This document shows, one piece after another, positions 18,329 to 27,445 of a DNA stretch of 64,000 nt (position 1 is the stretch's first letter; every line of letters begins with the position of its first letter). This stretch comes from JAPOXR01 sp964291445 (lineage in GTDB: Bacteria; Pseudomonadota; Alphaproteobacteria; Rhodobacterales; Rhodobacteraceae). Location of the stretch: the NCBI GenBank assembly GCA_964291445.2, contig OZ219864.1:248001-312000 (forward strand), in the 5' to 3' direction. The notes under the pieces were generated by a model. That model made no database searches, was not told the origin of the DNA, and saw nothing but the letters and a program-made list of their open reading frames with translations. The position numbers were made by a program, and so were the translations under genes.

Positions 18329-19202
18329 CAATGGCGGTCGCGCCGTGCTCCCGCCACCAGACGAACAGCCCGGCCAGCACGATGATGGCGCCGCCGACGA
18401 TGACGTTCATCTCGAGCATTTCGCCGAACACGGCCAGGCCGATCAACGACCCGAACACCATGTGCAGATAGGCGAAGGGCTGCACGACACCGGCCTCCGA
18501 GACCTCGTAGCATTTGATCAGCAGGTAGTGCCCGGTTGCACCGGACATGCACAGGATTGCCATCCAGATCCAGTCACCCTTCGCCATCGGCTCCAGGAAC
18601 CAGACGCCGCCGGCAGTGGCGAAAATGGCGCCGGCGGTGCCAAGCCAGAAGAAGCTGGTCCGCGCCGAATCCCTGCGGGACGCATAGCGGGTCAACAGGA
18701 CATAGACGGCAAACATGGCCGCCGACAGGAAGGCAAGCAACGACAGCGGGGAAAACACGCCGGGGCCGGGACGCAGGATGATCAGCACGCCGATAAAACC
18801 GGCGCCGATTGCCAGCCACCGCCGCCATCCCACCCGTTCACCGAGGACCGGCCCCGAAAGGGCGGCGACGATCAACGGGCTGCAGGCAAACAGGGCCAGG
18901 CATTCGACCAGCCCGATCAGGGCAATGGCGGTGATCATGATGAATATCTCCGCCGACAGGACCACACTGCGAAGGATCTGCAATAGCGGCTGGTCGGTTC
19001 TTGCCGCCTCCCGCAGGCCGCCCTGCTGCATTGCCGACAAGGCCATCACGAACACGCCGAAAAACCAGTAGCGGATCATGACCACCATCATGGAATTATA
19101 CTCGACTGCCAGGTGTTTCGAGATGCCATCCTGGGCAGCAAAAACCATGGTGGTCAGCACCATCAATCCGATCCCGAGACGGTGGTTCACCTGCGGGCTC
19201 AC
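18288..19202 (-). CDS. DMT-superfamily transporter (EamA type)
   Basis: This 304-residue membrane protein has about ten hydrophobic segments arranged as two five-helix EamA repeats. One typical loop is LFACSPLIVAALSGPVLGERVGWRRW; the second half carries VVQPFAYLHMVFGSLIGLAVFGE. The family exports amino acids, metabolites or drugs; the substrate is unknown. It overlaps mnmD by four bases at its start, suggesting coupling to the mnmD transcript, and overlaps slt tail-to-tail. Confidence 0.85.
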   Translation of the reverse strand: MSPQVNHRLGIGLMVLTTMVFAAQDGISKHLAVEYNSMMVVMIRYWFFGVFVMALSAMQQGGLREAARTDQPLLQILRSVVLSAEIFIMITAIALIGLVECLALFACSPLIVAALSGPVLGERVGWRRWLAIGAGFIGVLIILRPGPGVFSPLSLLAFLSAAMFAVYVLLTRYASRRDSARTSFFWLGTAGAIFATAGGVWFLEPMAKGDWIWMAILCMSGATGHYLLIKCYEVSEAGVVQPFAYLHMVFGSLIGLAVFGEMLEMNVIVGGAIIVLAGLFVWWREHGATAIVSRVADPRQDRSA

Positions 19203-19885
19203 GATCGGGTCAGCCTTCCGCAGAGCATGTGCCGCTTGCGCCCGAATCCGGGTCGCCGTTCAACGGCAAATCCGGCGGCGCCCAACGCCCTGCGCACCTG
19301 CCCGGCGGCGGTGAAGGTGGCAAAGCTGCCGCCAGGCGCGGTTCGCTGCGCGACCTGGCCGAGGAGGCGGTCCTCCCAAGGCTGCGGGTTGCGCGACGGT
19401 GCAAACCCGTCGAGAAACCAGGCATCGGCACGGCCGGTCCAGGCCGGAACGCACCACCGTACATCGCCGATCACCAGTTCCACCTCGAGAATGTCGATGC
19501 AGATCCGGCTTGCCCCCGATGCCAGCTGCCGCAGGACCGGGTCGGCAAGACCGGCCAGTTCGGAAAATGGCGCCAGCGCCCGCTTGATATCGGCAATCGC
19601 CATCGGATGGGCCTCGAAGCCGGTATAGCGCAGCCGGCCCTGTTGCCGGCTTGCCGCCCATGCCTCGAGCGCCACCAGCATGTTCAATCCGGTACCGAAC
19701 CCGATTTCGGCAATCCGGAAGCCGGGCCGGTAGCGGGCCGGCAGGCCATTGCCGGCCAAGAAGACATGCCTTGCCTCTCCCACGGGATCGTCGGCCGAGA
19801 AGTAGATGTCCCGGTAACGGGCCGAGAAGGGAGCAGCGCCCTCCGCAAAGAGCACCCGCGCGGGTTCATTGGCATCGAGTGACAT
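19199..19885 (-). CDS. mnmD: tRNA 5-methylaminomethyl-2-thiouridine methyltransferase (MnmD domain)
   Basis: This 228-residue stand-alone version of the MnmC N-terminal (D) domain has a SAM-binding motif (IAEIGFGTGLNMLVALEAW) and the diagnostic DAWFLDGFAPSRNPQPW. It also has the DUF752-type N-terminus FSARYRDIYFSADDPVGEARHVFL. It methylates nm5U to mnm5U at tRNA wobble position 34. The start MSLDANEP (19885) is the usual one; an upstream alternative at 19990 adds a basic extension without family support. The oxidase half is encoded separately and divergently at 20076. Confidence 0.88.
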   Translation of the reverse strand: MSLDANEPARVLFAEGAAPFSARYRDIYFSADDPVGEARHVFLAGNGLPARYRPGFRIAEIGFGTGLNMLVALEAWAASRQQGRLRYTGFEAHPMAIADIKRALAPFSELAGLADPVLRQLASGASRICIDILEVELVIGDVRWCVPAWTGRADAWFLDGFAPSRNPQPWEDRLLGQVAQRTAPGGSFATFTAAGQVRRALGAAGFAVERRPGFGRKRHMLCGRLTRS

Positions 19886-20075
19886 GGGCAACCACCTGGT
19901 TGATCGCTGCCTGCTGTAAGAACGCAGCGGCAGGATGTCGAGTTTACGCGGCGCGATTCCCCGGCCCATCCGCTCATCACGCGAATCCACTCATCATTCC
20001 GACAGCCCTGCCCTATGGTCCTTCCTGGAGGGCAATAGGCTGGCCAACAGGCCATCGAAAGGGAGCCGGATCTGC

Positions 20076-21149
20076 ATGGCGATTGTCGATGTTGAAATCC
20101 ATGGCGGCGGCATCTTCGGGCTGGCCATCGCCTGGTCATGCCGGCGACTCGGTGCAAAAGTCAGGATCGTCGAGACCCGCCGCATCGGTGCCGGGGCGAG
20201 CGGTGGACCGGTTGGGGCCCTTGCACCGCATGCACCCGATGGCTGGAATTTCAGGAAGCAGTTCCAACTGGAGAGCCTGCTGATGGCAGAAGCCTGGTGG
20301 GGTGAAGCCCGGCAATCGAGCGGAATTGATCCCGGCTATTGCAGGGCCGGCCGGCTGCAACCGATCCCCGATCGCCCCGGCAGAACCTCCCTGGAAGAGG
20401 AGCGGGCACGGCAAGCCGAAAGGAACTGGCAGGGACAGGCAACCTGGTCGGTCGAACCGGCTTCAGGCGACTGGGCACCGTCATCACCTTCTGGCCTCAT
20501 GGTCCGCGATACGCTGTCGGCGAGACTCCACCCGGTCCAGGCGCTGCACTGCCTGGCAGCGGCATTGCGTAAGTCCGGCTGCGAGATCATCGAGGGCAGC
20601 GGTGGCGGCCACGGCGGCGGCGCCAAGGTCTGGGCCACCGGCATTGACGGCCTTCGTCATCTCGACCGGCAATTCGGGCGCCAGATCGGCACCGCCGAGA
20701 AGGGTCAGGCCATGCTCCTGGCCCATGATGGCCGAAACCTGCCGCAGATATTCGGCGATGGCGTGCACGTGGTCCCGCATTTTGACGGCACCACCGCAAT
20801 CGGGTCGACCTCGGAGCGCGAGTTCGACGAGCCGGTCCGGGTGGATGCAAAACTCGACGAGTTGCACCGGCGGGCAACCCGCCTGGTTCCGGCCATCGCC
20901 GGGGCGCCGATCATCGCCAGATGGGCAGGAATTCGGCCCCGCGTTGTCACCCGTGCGCCACTGCTTGGACCACTACCCGGAAAGAAGGGGAACTTCATTG
21001 CCAATGGCGGCTTCAAGATCGGCCTCGGCATCGCCCCGAAGGTTGGCTCGGCCATGGCCAGTCTGATCCTCGATGGCCAGGACACCATTCCACCCGAATT
21101 CCGCCTCGAGCCCCTCCTCGAGACAGCCAAACCAAACCCCGACCAGTGA
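20076..21149 (+). CDS. FAD-dependent oxidoreductase, MnmC oxidase-domain-like (DAAO family)
   Basis: This 357-residue protein starts with a Rossmann FAD-binding motif (IHGGGIFGLAIAWSCRRLGAKVRIVE) and continues as a D-amino acid oxidase-type fold. It ends with the FAD-contacting ANGGFKIGLGIAPKVGSAMA. It is divergent from mnmD, so it probably supplies the MnmC(o) activity that removes the carboxymethyl group from cmnm5U, or a related amine oxidation. Start ATG at 20076 follows a GGGAG ribosome-binding site. A generic DAAO-family role is the alternative. Confidence 0.72.
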   Translation: MAIVDVEIHGGGIFGLAIAWSCRRLGAKVRIVETRRIGAGASGGPVGALAPHAPDGWNFRKQFQLESLLMAEAWWGEARQSSGIDPGYCRAGRLQPIPDRPGRTSLEEERARQAERNWQGQATWSVEPASGDWAPSSPSGLMVRDTLSARLHPVQALHCLAAALRKSGCEIIEGSGGGHGGGAKVWATGIDGLRHLDRQFGRQIGTAEKGQAMLLAHDGRNLPQIFGDGVHVVPHFDGTTAIGSTSEREFDEPVRVDAKLDELHRRATRLVPAIAGAPIIARWAGIRPRVVTRAPLLGPLPGKKGNFIANGGFKIGLGIAPKVGSAMASLILDGQDTIPPEFRLEPLLETAKPNPDQ

Positions 21150-21182
21150 CGACTCAGCCCCTACAACCATGACCAACCGACC

Positions 21183-21410
21183 CGGCCGACCGTGCAGCTT
21201 TCCGAGCGGCTCGCCCCACATGACCGCCGCTTCCGCGGCCTCGGCATCCATGCGCGCACGGTCGAAGCAGCGAATGACGACCGCATTGAGCGCCGGATCG
21301 AGTTTTTCGATCCTGGCAATGCAGCTCTCGAGCAGTTCGACCGGCGAATGCTGCCTGGCGCCGATCAACGCCCGGGCATCGACGGCGGACAGATCACAGG
21401 GTTCTCACAT
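21183..21410 (-). pseudogene. 5' remnant of an amidase-signature gene
   Basis: About 62 codons from 21368 down to 21183, plus a few upstream, read as the N-terminal part of an amidase-signature enzyme (ALIGARQHSPVELLESCIARI..., LNAVVIRC, GEPLGKLHGRP). Past that point similarity stops and the frame runs antisense into the FAD oxidoreductase gene. The would-be start ATG at 21408-21410 is followed at once by TGA in the same frame, so codon 2 is a stop. The stub overlaps the end of the preceding aminotransferase gene, as a translationally coupled gene would. It was probably the last gene of the cluster before deletion of its 3' part. Confidence 0.7.
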
Positions 21411-22701
21411 GTTGCACTCCCGATTCGAGATTCCGCCTGATCAGCCTCGCAGTCTCAACCAGCCCCTCCGACAGCGTTGCCCCGTCGATGTTGATCGGGG
21501 GCACGAAGATGAGAGAGTTGCCGGCGCGGCCGCCCAGGTAGATCAGGATGCGGCTGGAATGGGCCGCTGCTTGCAGGCGGGTGGCGGCCTCGTGGTCCGG
21601 CCTGCCCATCCCGTCGACGATATCAATCGCGGCCTGGGCACCGGCGATGCGAATGCCGGCAATGCCGGCGAGTTCGCCCAGCGGGCGCAGGACAGTCCCG
21701 AGGACGGGCTCGATCGTTTGCCCGACATGCGACAGCAGGCCGTCCTCCCGGATCATCCGCATGGTTGCGACGGCCATGTTGCAGGCAAGGGGATTGCCCT
21801 GGAAGGTGCTGGTATGCATGCCTGGTGGCCAAGCCTTGAGAATCGCCGGCGGGGCCGCCACGGCCGACAATGGCAACCCCCCGGACATGCCCTTGCCCAG
21901 GGTGACCATGTCCGGCACGATGCCGCTGCCCTCGAAGGCAAACCACGATCCGGCACGCCCGAACCCGCACCAGATTTCATCGCATATCATCAGGACGCCA
22001 TGACGGCGCGTCAATTCCCTGATGCCGGACAGGAACGCCGCCGGTGCCGGCAGGACACCGCTGACGCCCTGGATCGCCTCGACCACCAGGGCAGCGGGAA
22101 GGCTGTCCTTTCGCCGCAACTCGTCGAGGCGATCCGACAGGCGGGCAAGGCAGGCGCTGGCGTCGGTCCCGGTTGATCCGGGCCAGGGCAGGATGTCGAC
22201 CAGCCCGTGCAGCAGGGAGAAGGGGTCACGAATGCGGTTGCCGTCGGTCAGCGACAGCGCACCGATGGTCCGGCCGTGATATCCGCCCTCGAAGGACATC
22301 AGGCGCTTGCGCCCGGTGGCGTATTGCGCGGCCTTGATCGCCGCCTCGACGGCTTCGGCCCCGGAATTTGCCAGCTGGATGCAGGACAGTTCCGGGGGCA
22401 GGATCGTGGCCAGTTCCCCGTAGAGCCGGGCCCGGAAGGGCGACGGAAGCCGGGTGCCGGTGTGAAGGATCCCGGTGGCAAGCACTTCCTGCAAGGCGGC
22501 AATGTGCGCAGGGTGGTTGTGACCGATGTTGCTGGTGGCGGAGCCGCAAACCAGGTCAAGCCATTTCCGGCCCCGATCGTCATGTAGCCACGGCCCATCC
22601 CCCCGGAGGAACACCGGTGGCTCGGCGGTTTGCCGGAAGGTGTTGGCTGCCGCCGATTCATGCTGGCGAGTCACGCCAAGGACCGATCCGGCCCTGGACA
22701 T
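21394..22701 (-). CDS. Class III aminotransferase (GABA/ornithine-type)
   Basis: This 435-residue PLP enzyme has WLDLVCGSATSNIGHNHPAHI near the N-terminus, IQLANSGAEAVEAAIKAAQYATGR, a MSFEGGYHGRTIGALSLT loop, ICDEIWCGFGRAG with the PLP Asp, and the Schiff-base lysine in TLGKGMSGGLPLSA. Such enzymes transaminate terminal amino groups (GABA, putrescine, beta-alanine and similar) or act in position 1,2 rearrangements. It starts two bases after the ABC ATPase stop, so it is in the same transcript. The adjacent transporter and dehydrogenase genes suggest catabolism of an imported amine. Confidence 0.85.
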   Translation of the reverse strand: MSRAGSVLGVTRQHESAAANTFRQTAEPPVFLRGDGPWLHDDRGRKWLDLVCGSATSNIGHNHPAHIAALQEVLATGILHTGTRLPSPFRARLYGELATILPPELSCIQLANSGAEAVEAAIKAAQYATGRKRLMSFEGGYHGRTIGALSLTDGNRIRDPFSLLHGLVDILPWPGSTGTDASACLARLSDRLDELRRKDSLPAALVVEAIQGVSGVLPAPAAFLSGIRELTRRHGVLMICDEIWCGFGRAGSWFAFEGSGIVPDMVTLGKGMSGGLPLSAVAAPPAILKAWPPGMHTSTFQGNPLACNMAVATMRMIREDGLLSHVGQTIEPVLGTVLRPLGELAGIAGIRIAGAQAAIDIVDGMGRPDHEAATRLQAAAHSSRILIYLGGRAGNSLIFVPPINIDGATLSEGLVETARLIRRNLESGVQHVRTL

Positions 22702-22702
22702 C

Positions 22703-23830
22703 TCAGGATCCGCCGTTCCCGGCCGATGGCCGCAGCACGGTCAAATCCGCCTGGCGCCACTCGGCGATGACCCGGTCGCCTGGCCCGGCCGGGGTCCAGC
22801 CATCACGGGCTCCACGCCCGAATTCGATATCCAGCATGTGTCCGCCGGGAGACGCACCGCGGATCTTCAGCGTTGCGCCGGTAAAGGAGACATCCCCGAC
22901 CTCGAACTCGACCCCGTTATGCGCTGGCACCGGCTTCCGACCCAGGGGCCTGATCGAAATGGCCTCCGGGCGCAACGCCAGGGCAATCCGCTCGCCTTCA
23001 CCATGGTCATCCCCGTCATGCACCGGCGGCGCCACCACCGATCCAAGCCCGTCAACCGCACATTCGGTTGCCGATTTGGTTACCCTTTCCACCCGGCCGA
23101 TGATGACATTGCAGGCGCCGATGAACCGGGCAACGAATTCGGTTTCGGGGCGGTCATAAATCGCCACCGGGTCGCCGAGCTGCTCGATGCGGCCGTCCCG
23201 CATGACCGCGACCCGGTCGCTCATGGCAAGCGCTTCCTGCTGATCATGGGTCACGTAGATGAAGGTCAGCCCCACCTCCCGGTGCAGGCGGCGCAATTCG
23301 TGCTGCATCTGTTGCCGGAGATTGGCGTCCAGTGCACCGAGAGGCTCGTCCAGGAGAAGAACCCCCGGCTCGACGATCAATGACCGGGCGAGCGCTACCC
23401 GCTGTCGCTGTCCCCCGGAAAGCTGGTGCGGGAGGCGCTGCTCGTAACCGGCCAGACCGATGGTCTCGAGCCAGGACTGCGCCTGCTCGTCGCGCAGCAT
23501 GCGGGCGATGTTGCGCATCTTCAGCCCGTACCCCACATTGTCCAGCAGGGTCTTGTGCGGAAACAGCGCGTAGTCCTGGAACATCATGCTGGTGTCGCGC
23601 CGGTTTGGCGGATGGTCGGTCACGTCTTCGCCACCGATCCTGATCGTTCCCCCGGACACCTGTTCCAGGCCAGCGATGATTCGCAACATGGTCGACTTGC
23701 CACAGCCGGACGGTCCGAGCAGCGTCAGAAACTCGCCGGCGCGGATGCGCAGCGACAACGGCCGGACCGCCTCGATGCCACCGAATGATTTCGAAACACC
23801 ATCCAGCTCGATTTCTTTCGCCGCGCTCAT
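22703..23830 (-). CDS. ABC importer ATPase, spermidine/putrescine type (PotA-like)
   Basis: This 375-residue ATPase has Walker A (GPSGCGKST), the Q-loop in MMFQDYALFPH, the signature LSGGQRQRVALARSL, Walker B (LLLDEPLGALD) and the H-loop in YVTHDQQEAL. A C-terminal TOBE-type domain starts near residue 285 (IALALRPEAISI). It energises the permeases at 27.4-29.2 kb, although a convergent block (GntR gene, RidA end) separates it from them. Its promoter must lie in the 59-base gap shared with the divergent GntR gene. Confidence 0.9.
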   Translation of the reverse strand: MSAAKEIELDGVSKSFGGIEAVRPLSLRIRAGEFLTLLGPSGCGKSTMLRIIAGLEQVSGGTIRIGGEDVTDHPPNRRDTSMMFQDYALFPHKTLLDNVGYGLKMRNIARMLRDEQAQSWLETIGLAGYEQRLPHQLSGGQRQRVALARSLIVEPGVLLLDEPLGALDANLRQQMQHELRRLHREVGLTFIYVTHDQQEALAMSDRVAVMRDGRIEQLGDPVAIYDRPETEFVARFIGACNVIIGRVERVTKSATECAVDGLGSVVAPPVHDGDDHGEGERIALALRPEAISIRPLGRKPVPAHNGVEFEVGDVSFTGATLKIRGASPGGHMLDIEFGRGARDGWTPAGPGDRVIAEWRQADLTVLRPSAGNGGS

Positions 23831-23889
23831 GATTCACTTGTTCCGGGAGCATTGCTCAAGTTATTCTGCATCGGCAACACCGAGGCAAG

Positions 23890-24585
23890 TTGGAACGGGC
23901 GATCGTGTATTACCAAAACGACGGCCTTCCGCAGACGCTGTCCTATTTCATCCTGAACAAGCTGCGCTGGCGGATCATTACCGGGGATTTGGCACCTGGT
24001 CAGGCGCTGCGGGAACAGGAGCTGGAGGCCGATTACGGCAGCAGCAGGGGGCCGGTCCGGGAAAGCCTGCGCCTTCTGCTGCGTACCGGCCTTGTCGAAC
24101 ATCTGCCGCGACGCGGGTTCCGGGTCCGGAAAGAGACACAGGATGATATTCGCAACATTTACCAGCTGCGCGCCACGCTGGAGGGGATGGTGATTGCCGC
24201 CCTGACCGACCTCGACATCGATCCGCTGTGCGAAGCGCTGCGGGGACGTTGCGCGATCATGGAAGGCTACTACAAGGCCAATGACCTCGAGGGCTACTTC
24301 CGCGAAAACAGCACCTATCACCAGTGCATTATCGACTACACTGGAAACCGCCCGATCGCGCAGGTCCTGCATTACGTGAACGAAATTTCGCTGCCGATAC
24401 GCTACAAGCTTCTGAAGGAGGCGTTCCCGACCCATCGGTCTCTCGACTATCACGAGGAAATCCTGCACCAGCTTGAAGCCGGACACATTCCCGAGGCGAA
24501 ACGGCTGACGGAAGAACACATCCTGGAGAATTTGGACCGGGCGATGGCGGTCCTCGACGAAGATGGGGGCGATGTTCCGGATTGA
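23890..24585 (+). CDS. GntR-family regulator with FCD effector domain
   Basis: This 231-residue regulator has an N-terminal winged helix (ITGDLAPGQALREQELEADYGSSRGPVRESLRLLLRTGLVE) followed by a beta hairpin (HLPRRGFRVRK). It ends in an all-helical FCD domain with metal/ligand residues spread over LRATLEGMVI, STYHQCIIDY and LDYHEEILHQLEAG. It probably represses the surrounding transport/catabolic genes and releases them with the substrate bound. The start is TTG at 23890, with GAGG just upstream; a GTG at 23905 is an alternative. It is divergent from the ATPase gene and convergent, with a five-base gap, on the RidA gene. Confidence 0.87.
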   Translation: MERAIVYYQNDGLPQTLSYFILNKLRWRIITGDLAPGQALREQELEADYGSSRGPVRESLRLLLRTGLVEHLPRRGFRVRKETQDDIRNIYQLRATLEGMVIAALTDLDIDPLCEALRGRCAIMEGYYKANDLEGYFRENSTYHQCIIDYTGNRPIAQVLHYVNEISLPIRYKLLKEAFPTHRSLDYHEEILHQLEAGHIPEAKRLTEEHILENLDRAMAVLDEDGGDVPD

Positions 24586-24590
24586 GGGCA

Positions 24591-24965
24591 TCATGCCAGG
24601 GCGATCACGCCGATTTCGACGATTGCATCTTCACCGATTGCGCTCACCTCGACGAGATTCCGTGCCGGGGCGCTGACGCCGAAGAATTCGGCAAAGGCCT
24701 CGTTGACCGCATCCTTTGCCGAGAGGTCGGTCACGTAGACGATGGCCAGCATGACCTTGTCCGCCCCGCTTCCTGCCGCTTCCAGTATGGTGACGCAATG
24801 CTCGAGCGAAAGCCGGGCCTGTGCCGCCGCCCCGGCAATGATGCGGCCCGTTGCCAGATCACGCGGCATCTGCCCGCCGACAAAGACCAACCCGCCGCCC
24901 CTCACGCCCTGCGAGACCGGCGAGGTCGACATCGGCACACTAGGATGTTCGACAACTTCTCTCAT
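24591..24965 (-). CDS. RidA-family enamine/imine deaminase
   Basis: This 124-residue Rid-superfamily protein contains the core GGLVFVGGQMPRDLATGRI, an ALEHC-like LSLEHCVTILEAAGSGADKVM, a PARNLVEV segment with the conserved arginine, and IVEIGVIAL at the C-terminus. Such proteins hydrolyse reactive enamine or imine intermediates made by PLP enzymes, or deaminate pathway intermediates. The start at 24965 is preceded by a perfect GGAAGGAAGC; the TTG at 24980 is less likely. With two aminotransferases in the cluster, it fits as a detoxifying or pathway-specific deaminase. Confidence 0.88.
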   Translation of the reverse strand: MREVVEHPSVPMSTSPVSQGVRGGGLVFVGGQMPRDLATGRIIAGAAAQARLSLEHCVTILEAAGSGADKVMLAIVYVTDLSAKDAVNEAFAEFFGVSAPARNLVEVSAIGEDAIVEIGVIALA

Positions 24966-24995
24966 GCTTCCTTCCTTCAATGCCAGCGCATGACA

Positions 24996-26357
24996 CTAGG
25001 CGCCGAACCGGCAATTCACCGTGGCCAGGAATTCGCGCATGCCCCAGCTGCCACCCTCGCGACCCATCCCGGCTTCCCGGAAACCCCCGGTCGGGACATG
25101 GGCGCCCTGAATGGCCGTCGAGTTGATCCCGATGCTGCCGAAGCGCAGCCCGCGAAGTCGTGGCCGGAGCGCGTCCGGCGTGCCGGTGTAGAAATAGGCG
25201 GCCAGCGCATGGCGCTCGCGTGACAGCCGTTCCAGCAGCTCCTCCCGCCCGGCAAAGCGGCGGATGGACATGAGTGGGCCGAAGCTCTCGTAGCGGTCGA
25301 AGAGGCTGTCATCCTCGCTCTCGACCACGGTCAGCGGAAACACGAACGGGCAATCGCTGCCAACCGCCTGCGGCTCGGTCGTGAGCAGTCGCTCCCCGCC
25401 CACAATGGCAAGGCGAGTGGCATCCACCAATGCGCCCACCGCCTCCCGCGTCCTCACCGGGCCGAGATCGACACCGCGATCGGAAGGGCCGGCAATCACG
25501 GCGCCGACGCGGTCCATCAGCCTCTCCCTGAAGCCGGCATGGATTCCATCCTCGACGAACACGCGATTGACGGAAGAGCAGGCCTGGCCAGCCGCCTTCA
25601 GCTTGCGTTCGAGAAGGTCCTCCACCGCACGGTCCAGGTCGGAGTCGTCGAAGACGACAAAGGGGCAGTTCCCTCCAAGCTCCATGATCGCCTTCTTGCC
25701 CTGTGCCGCGCATGCAGCCGCCAGTTCACGTCCGACCGCGGTGGACCCGGTGAAGCTGACGATGTCGATGTCGCCATGCCCGAGAACCCGGCCGGCAATC
25801 GCCGGATCGCCGGTGGCCAGCAGCTGGACCTCGTTGCCGATACCTGCCCGCCGGAACGCCTCGAACATGGCACGGGCAGACAGCATCGCCAGGGAGGACG
25901 GTTTGACGATAACCGGGCACCCGGCGGCAATTGCCGGCCCGATCTTGCGGGTCAGGCCTGCCACCGGATCGTTGAACGGACAGATGAGGAAGGCGCCGCC
26001 CAGGCCGACATTCTTCACCACCCGGCCCGGTTCGATTGCCTGTTCGAATTCGAAACCGTCCAGCAGGACCCGGCAATGATCGAGGAACGAGATGGCGTAG
26101 TCGATCTCGGCATCGGCCTCTCCGGGCTTCTTGCCCACTTCCCGGACCACGAGCGCTGCCAGTTCCGAACGTGCGGATTGCAATCCCTCGATGCAGCCGT
26201 CGAGAATGTACCGTCGCAGCTGGCGGTCGCCGGCCAGGGACCGGCGCCCGGGGGCGAGGTGCTGCAATTGCCGTTCGGCATCCACATCCGGATGCCAATG
26301 GGCAAACACAAGCCCGTCATTCGGCGACACCACGGCCCGCTTCGTGTCGGCGCTCAT
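24996..26357 (-). CDS. NAD(P)-dependent semialdehyde dehydrogenase
   Basis: This 453-residue aldehyde dehydrogenase is close to the succinate-semialdehyde group. It has the ICPFNDPVAGL segment, SFTGSTAVGRELA, the glutamate motif IMELGGNCP and catalytic cysteine in AAGQACSSVNRVFVE. It would oxidise the aldehyde left by one of the clustered transaminases. The start overlaps the preceding aminotransferase stop by four bases. It is slightly short for the family because the N-terminal region is compact. The substrate is not fixed by sequence. Confidence 0.86.
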   Translation of the reverse strand: MSADTKRAVVSPNDGLVFAHWHPDVDAERQLQHLAPGRRSLAGDRQLRRYILDGCIEGLQSARSELAALVVREVGKKPGEADAEIDYAISFLDHCRVLLDGFEFEQAIEPGRVVKNVGLGGAFLICPFNDPVAGLTRKIGPAIAAGCPVIVKPSSLAMLSARAMFEAFRRAGIGNEVQLLATGDPAIAGRVLGHGDIDIVSFTGSTAVGRELAAACAAQGKKAIMELGGNCPFVVFDDSDLDRAVEDLLERKLKAAGQACSSVNRVFVEDGIHAGFRERLMDRVGAVIAGPSDRGVDLGPVRTREAVGALVDATRLAIVGGERLLTTEPQAVGSDCPFVFPLTVVESEDDSLFDRYESFGPLMSIRRFAGREELLERLSRERHALAAYFYTGTPDALRPRLRGLRFGSIGINSTAIQGAHVPTGGFREAGMGREGGSWGMREFLATVNCRFGA

Positions 26358-27445
26358 GAGGCTGCGACCTCGGCGAGTATCTCCAGCATGGCAAGGATTT
26401 CCGCAACCGGCTTGCCGAAACAGACCCGCAAGTGATCACCGTAGCTGCTGCCGAAGGTCTCTCCGGGCAGGGACAGGACCCGGCGGGTTTCCAGCCTCCG
26501 GCGGAAGGAGTCCGAATGTTCCACCCTCGGAAACAGGTAGAACCCACCCTCTGTCGGCAGGTGAGGCCAGCCCTGCGCTGCAGCAAAACCCAGCATGAGC
26601 CGTCGCTGCTCGGCATAGTCCTGCGAATTGTCCCCGGCGGTGGCGATGAGACGCAAGGCGATGTTCTGGCTCGGAGTCGGCGCGGCGCTGAGAAGTGTCT
26701 GGTGGGCAGCGATCACCGGTGCAGAGCGGTCGCGGTGAACGAGACAAGCGCCCAGCCTCAGGCCCTGGAGATGGTAGTTCTTCGAAAAGGAATTGACGAC
26801 GAAGACATGGTCCTCCGGTGAACACACCGAACCGTGCCATTTCGGGACATCGAAGACAATATTGGAGAAACTCTCGTCGAGCAGGAGGACGGCACCCGCA
26901 TCCGCCGTCTCCCGGCAAAGCGTGCCGACTTCATGCCCCCCGAGCACATGCCCGGTCGGATTGCCGGGATTGCTGCAAATGACGGCACCGGCCCCGGTCT
27001 CGCGCAAGGCATCTCGCAATCGTTGCCCGTCAATTTCGAAATCCTCCTCGGACCGGGTCTCGAGGAAAGTCGGTCGGAGATGCGCCAGGTCAATGAGGTC
27101 CTCGTAGCTTGGCCAGTGCGGGGACACGACGAGCACCCGTCCCCCGGCCGGCAGCGTGCTGCGGAGGATGCTGAAGATCGAGGATTTCGCACCGCCGACG
27201 ATGATGCATTCATGCCCGGGAAGACTCCATTTCGGGAACAGGCTCGTCCGTGCCAGATCACGCAACTCCTCGATTCCGCTGCCGGAGGTCAGCGTGGTGC
27301 CGAACCGGATGTCGGCGGGAATCTTGCCGGCGCGATCCGGGAAGGTCGGCGTGCTGAGCGAATAGACCGTCTCGCCGGTTTGCCGGGCCGTGGCGATGGC
27401 TCCGGCCAGTGCCAGCGTCGGCGACCGGCGAAGATGCTGGCTCAT
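26354..27445 (-). CDS. Class I/II PLP-dependent aminotransferase
   Basis: This 363-residue fold-type I aminotransferase has IVGGAKSSIFSILRSTLPAGG, SNPGNPTGHVLGG, LLLDESFSNIVFD and the PLP lysine in NSFSKNYHLQGLRLGA. It overlaps the permease gene before it and the dehydrogenase gene after it by four bases each (ATGA type), so the three proteins should be made together. The substrate is unknown. It could act on a keto acid or amino acid derived from the transported compound. Confidence 0.87.
   Translation of the reverse strand: MSQHLRRSPTLALAGAIATARQTGETVYSLSTPTFPDRAGKIPADIRFGTTLTSGSGIEELRDLARTSLFPKWSLPGHECIIVGGAKSSIFSILRSTLPAGGRVLVVSPHWPSYEDLIDLAHLRPTFLETRSEEDFEIDGQRLRDALRETGAGAVICSNPGNPTGHVLGGHEVGTLCRETADAGAVLLLDESFSNIVFDVPKWHGSVCSPEDHVFVVNSFSKNYHLQGLRLGACLVHRDRSAPVIAAHQTLLSAAPTPSQNIALRLIATAGDNSQDYAEQRRLMLGFAAAQGWPHLPTEGGFYLFPRVEHSDSFRRRLETRRVLSLPGETFGSSYGDHLRVCFGKPVAEILAMLEILAEVAAS

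Noticed and set aside
16232..18331. 699-codon minus-strand frame opposite the lytic transglycosylase
   Set aside because: It covers the transglycosylase almost exactly and has no recognisable domain.
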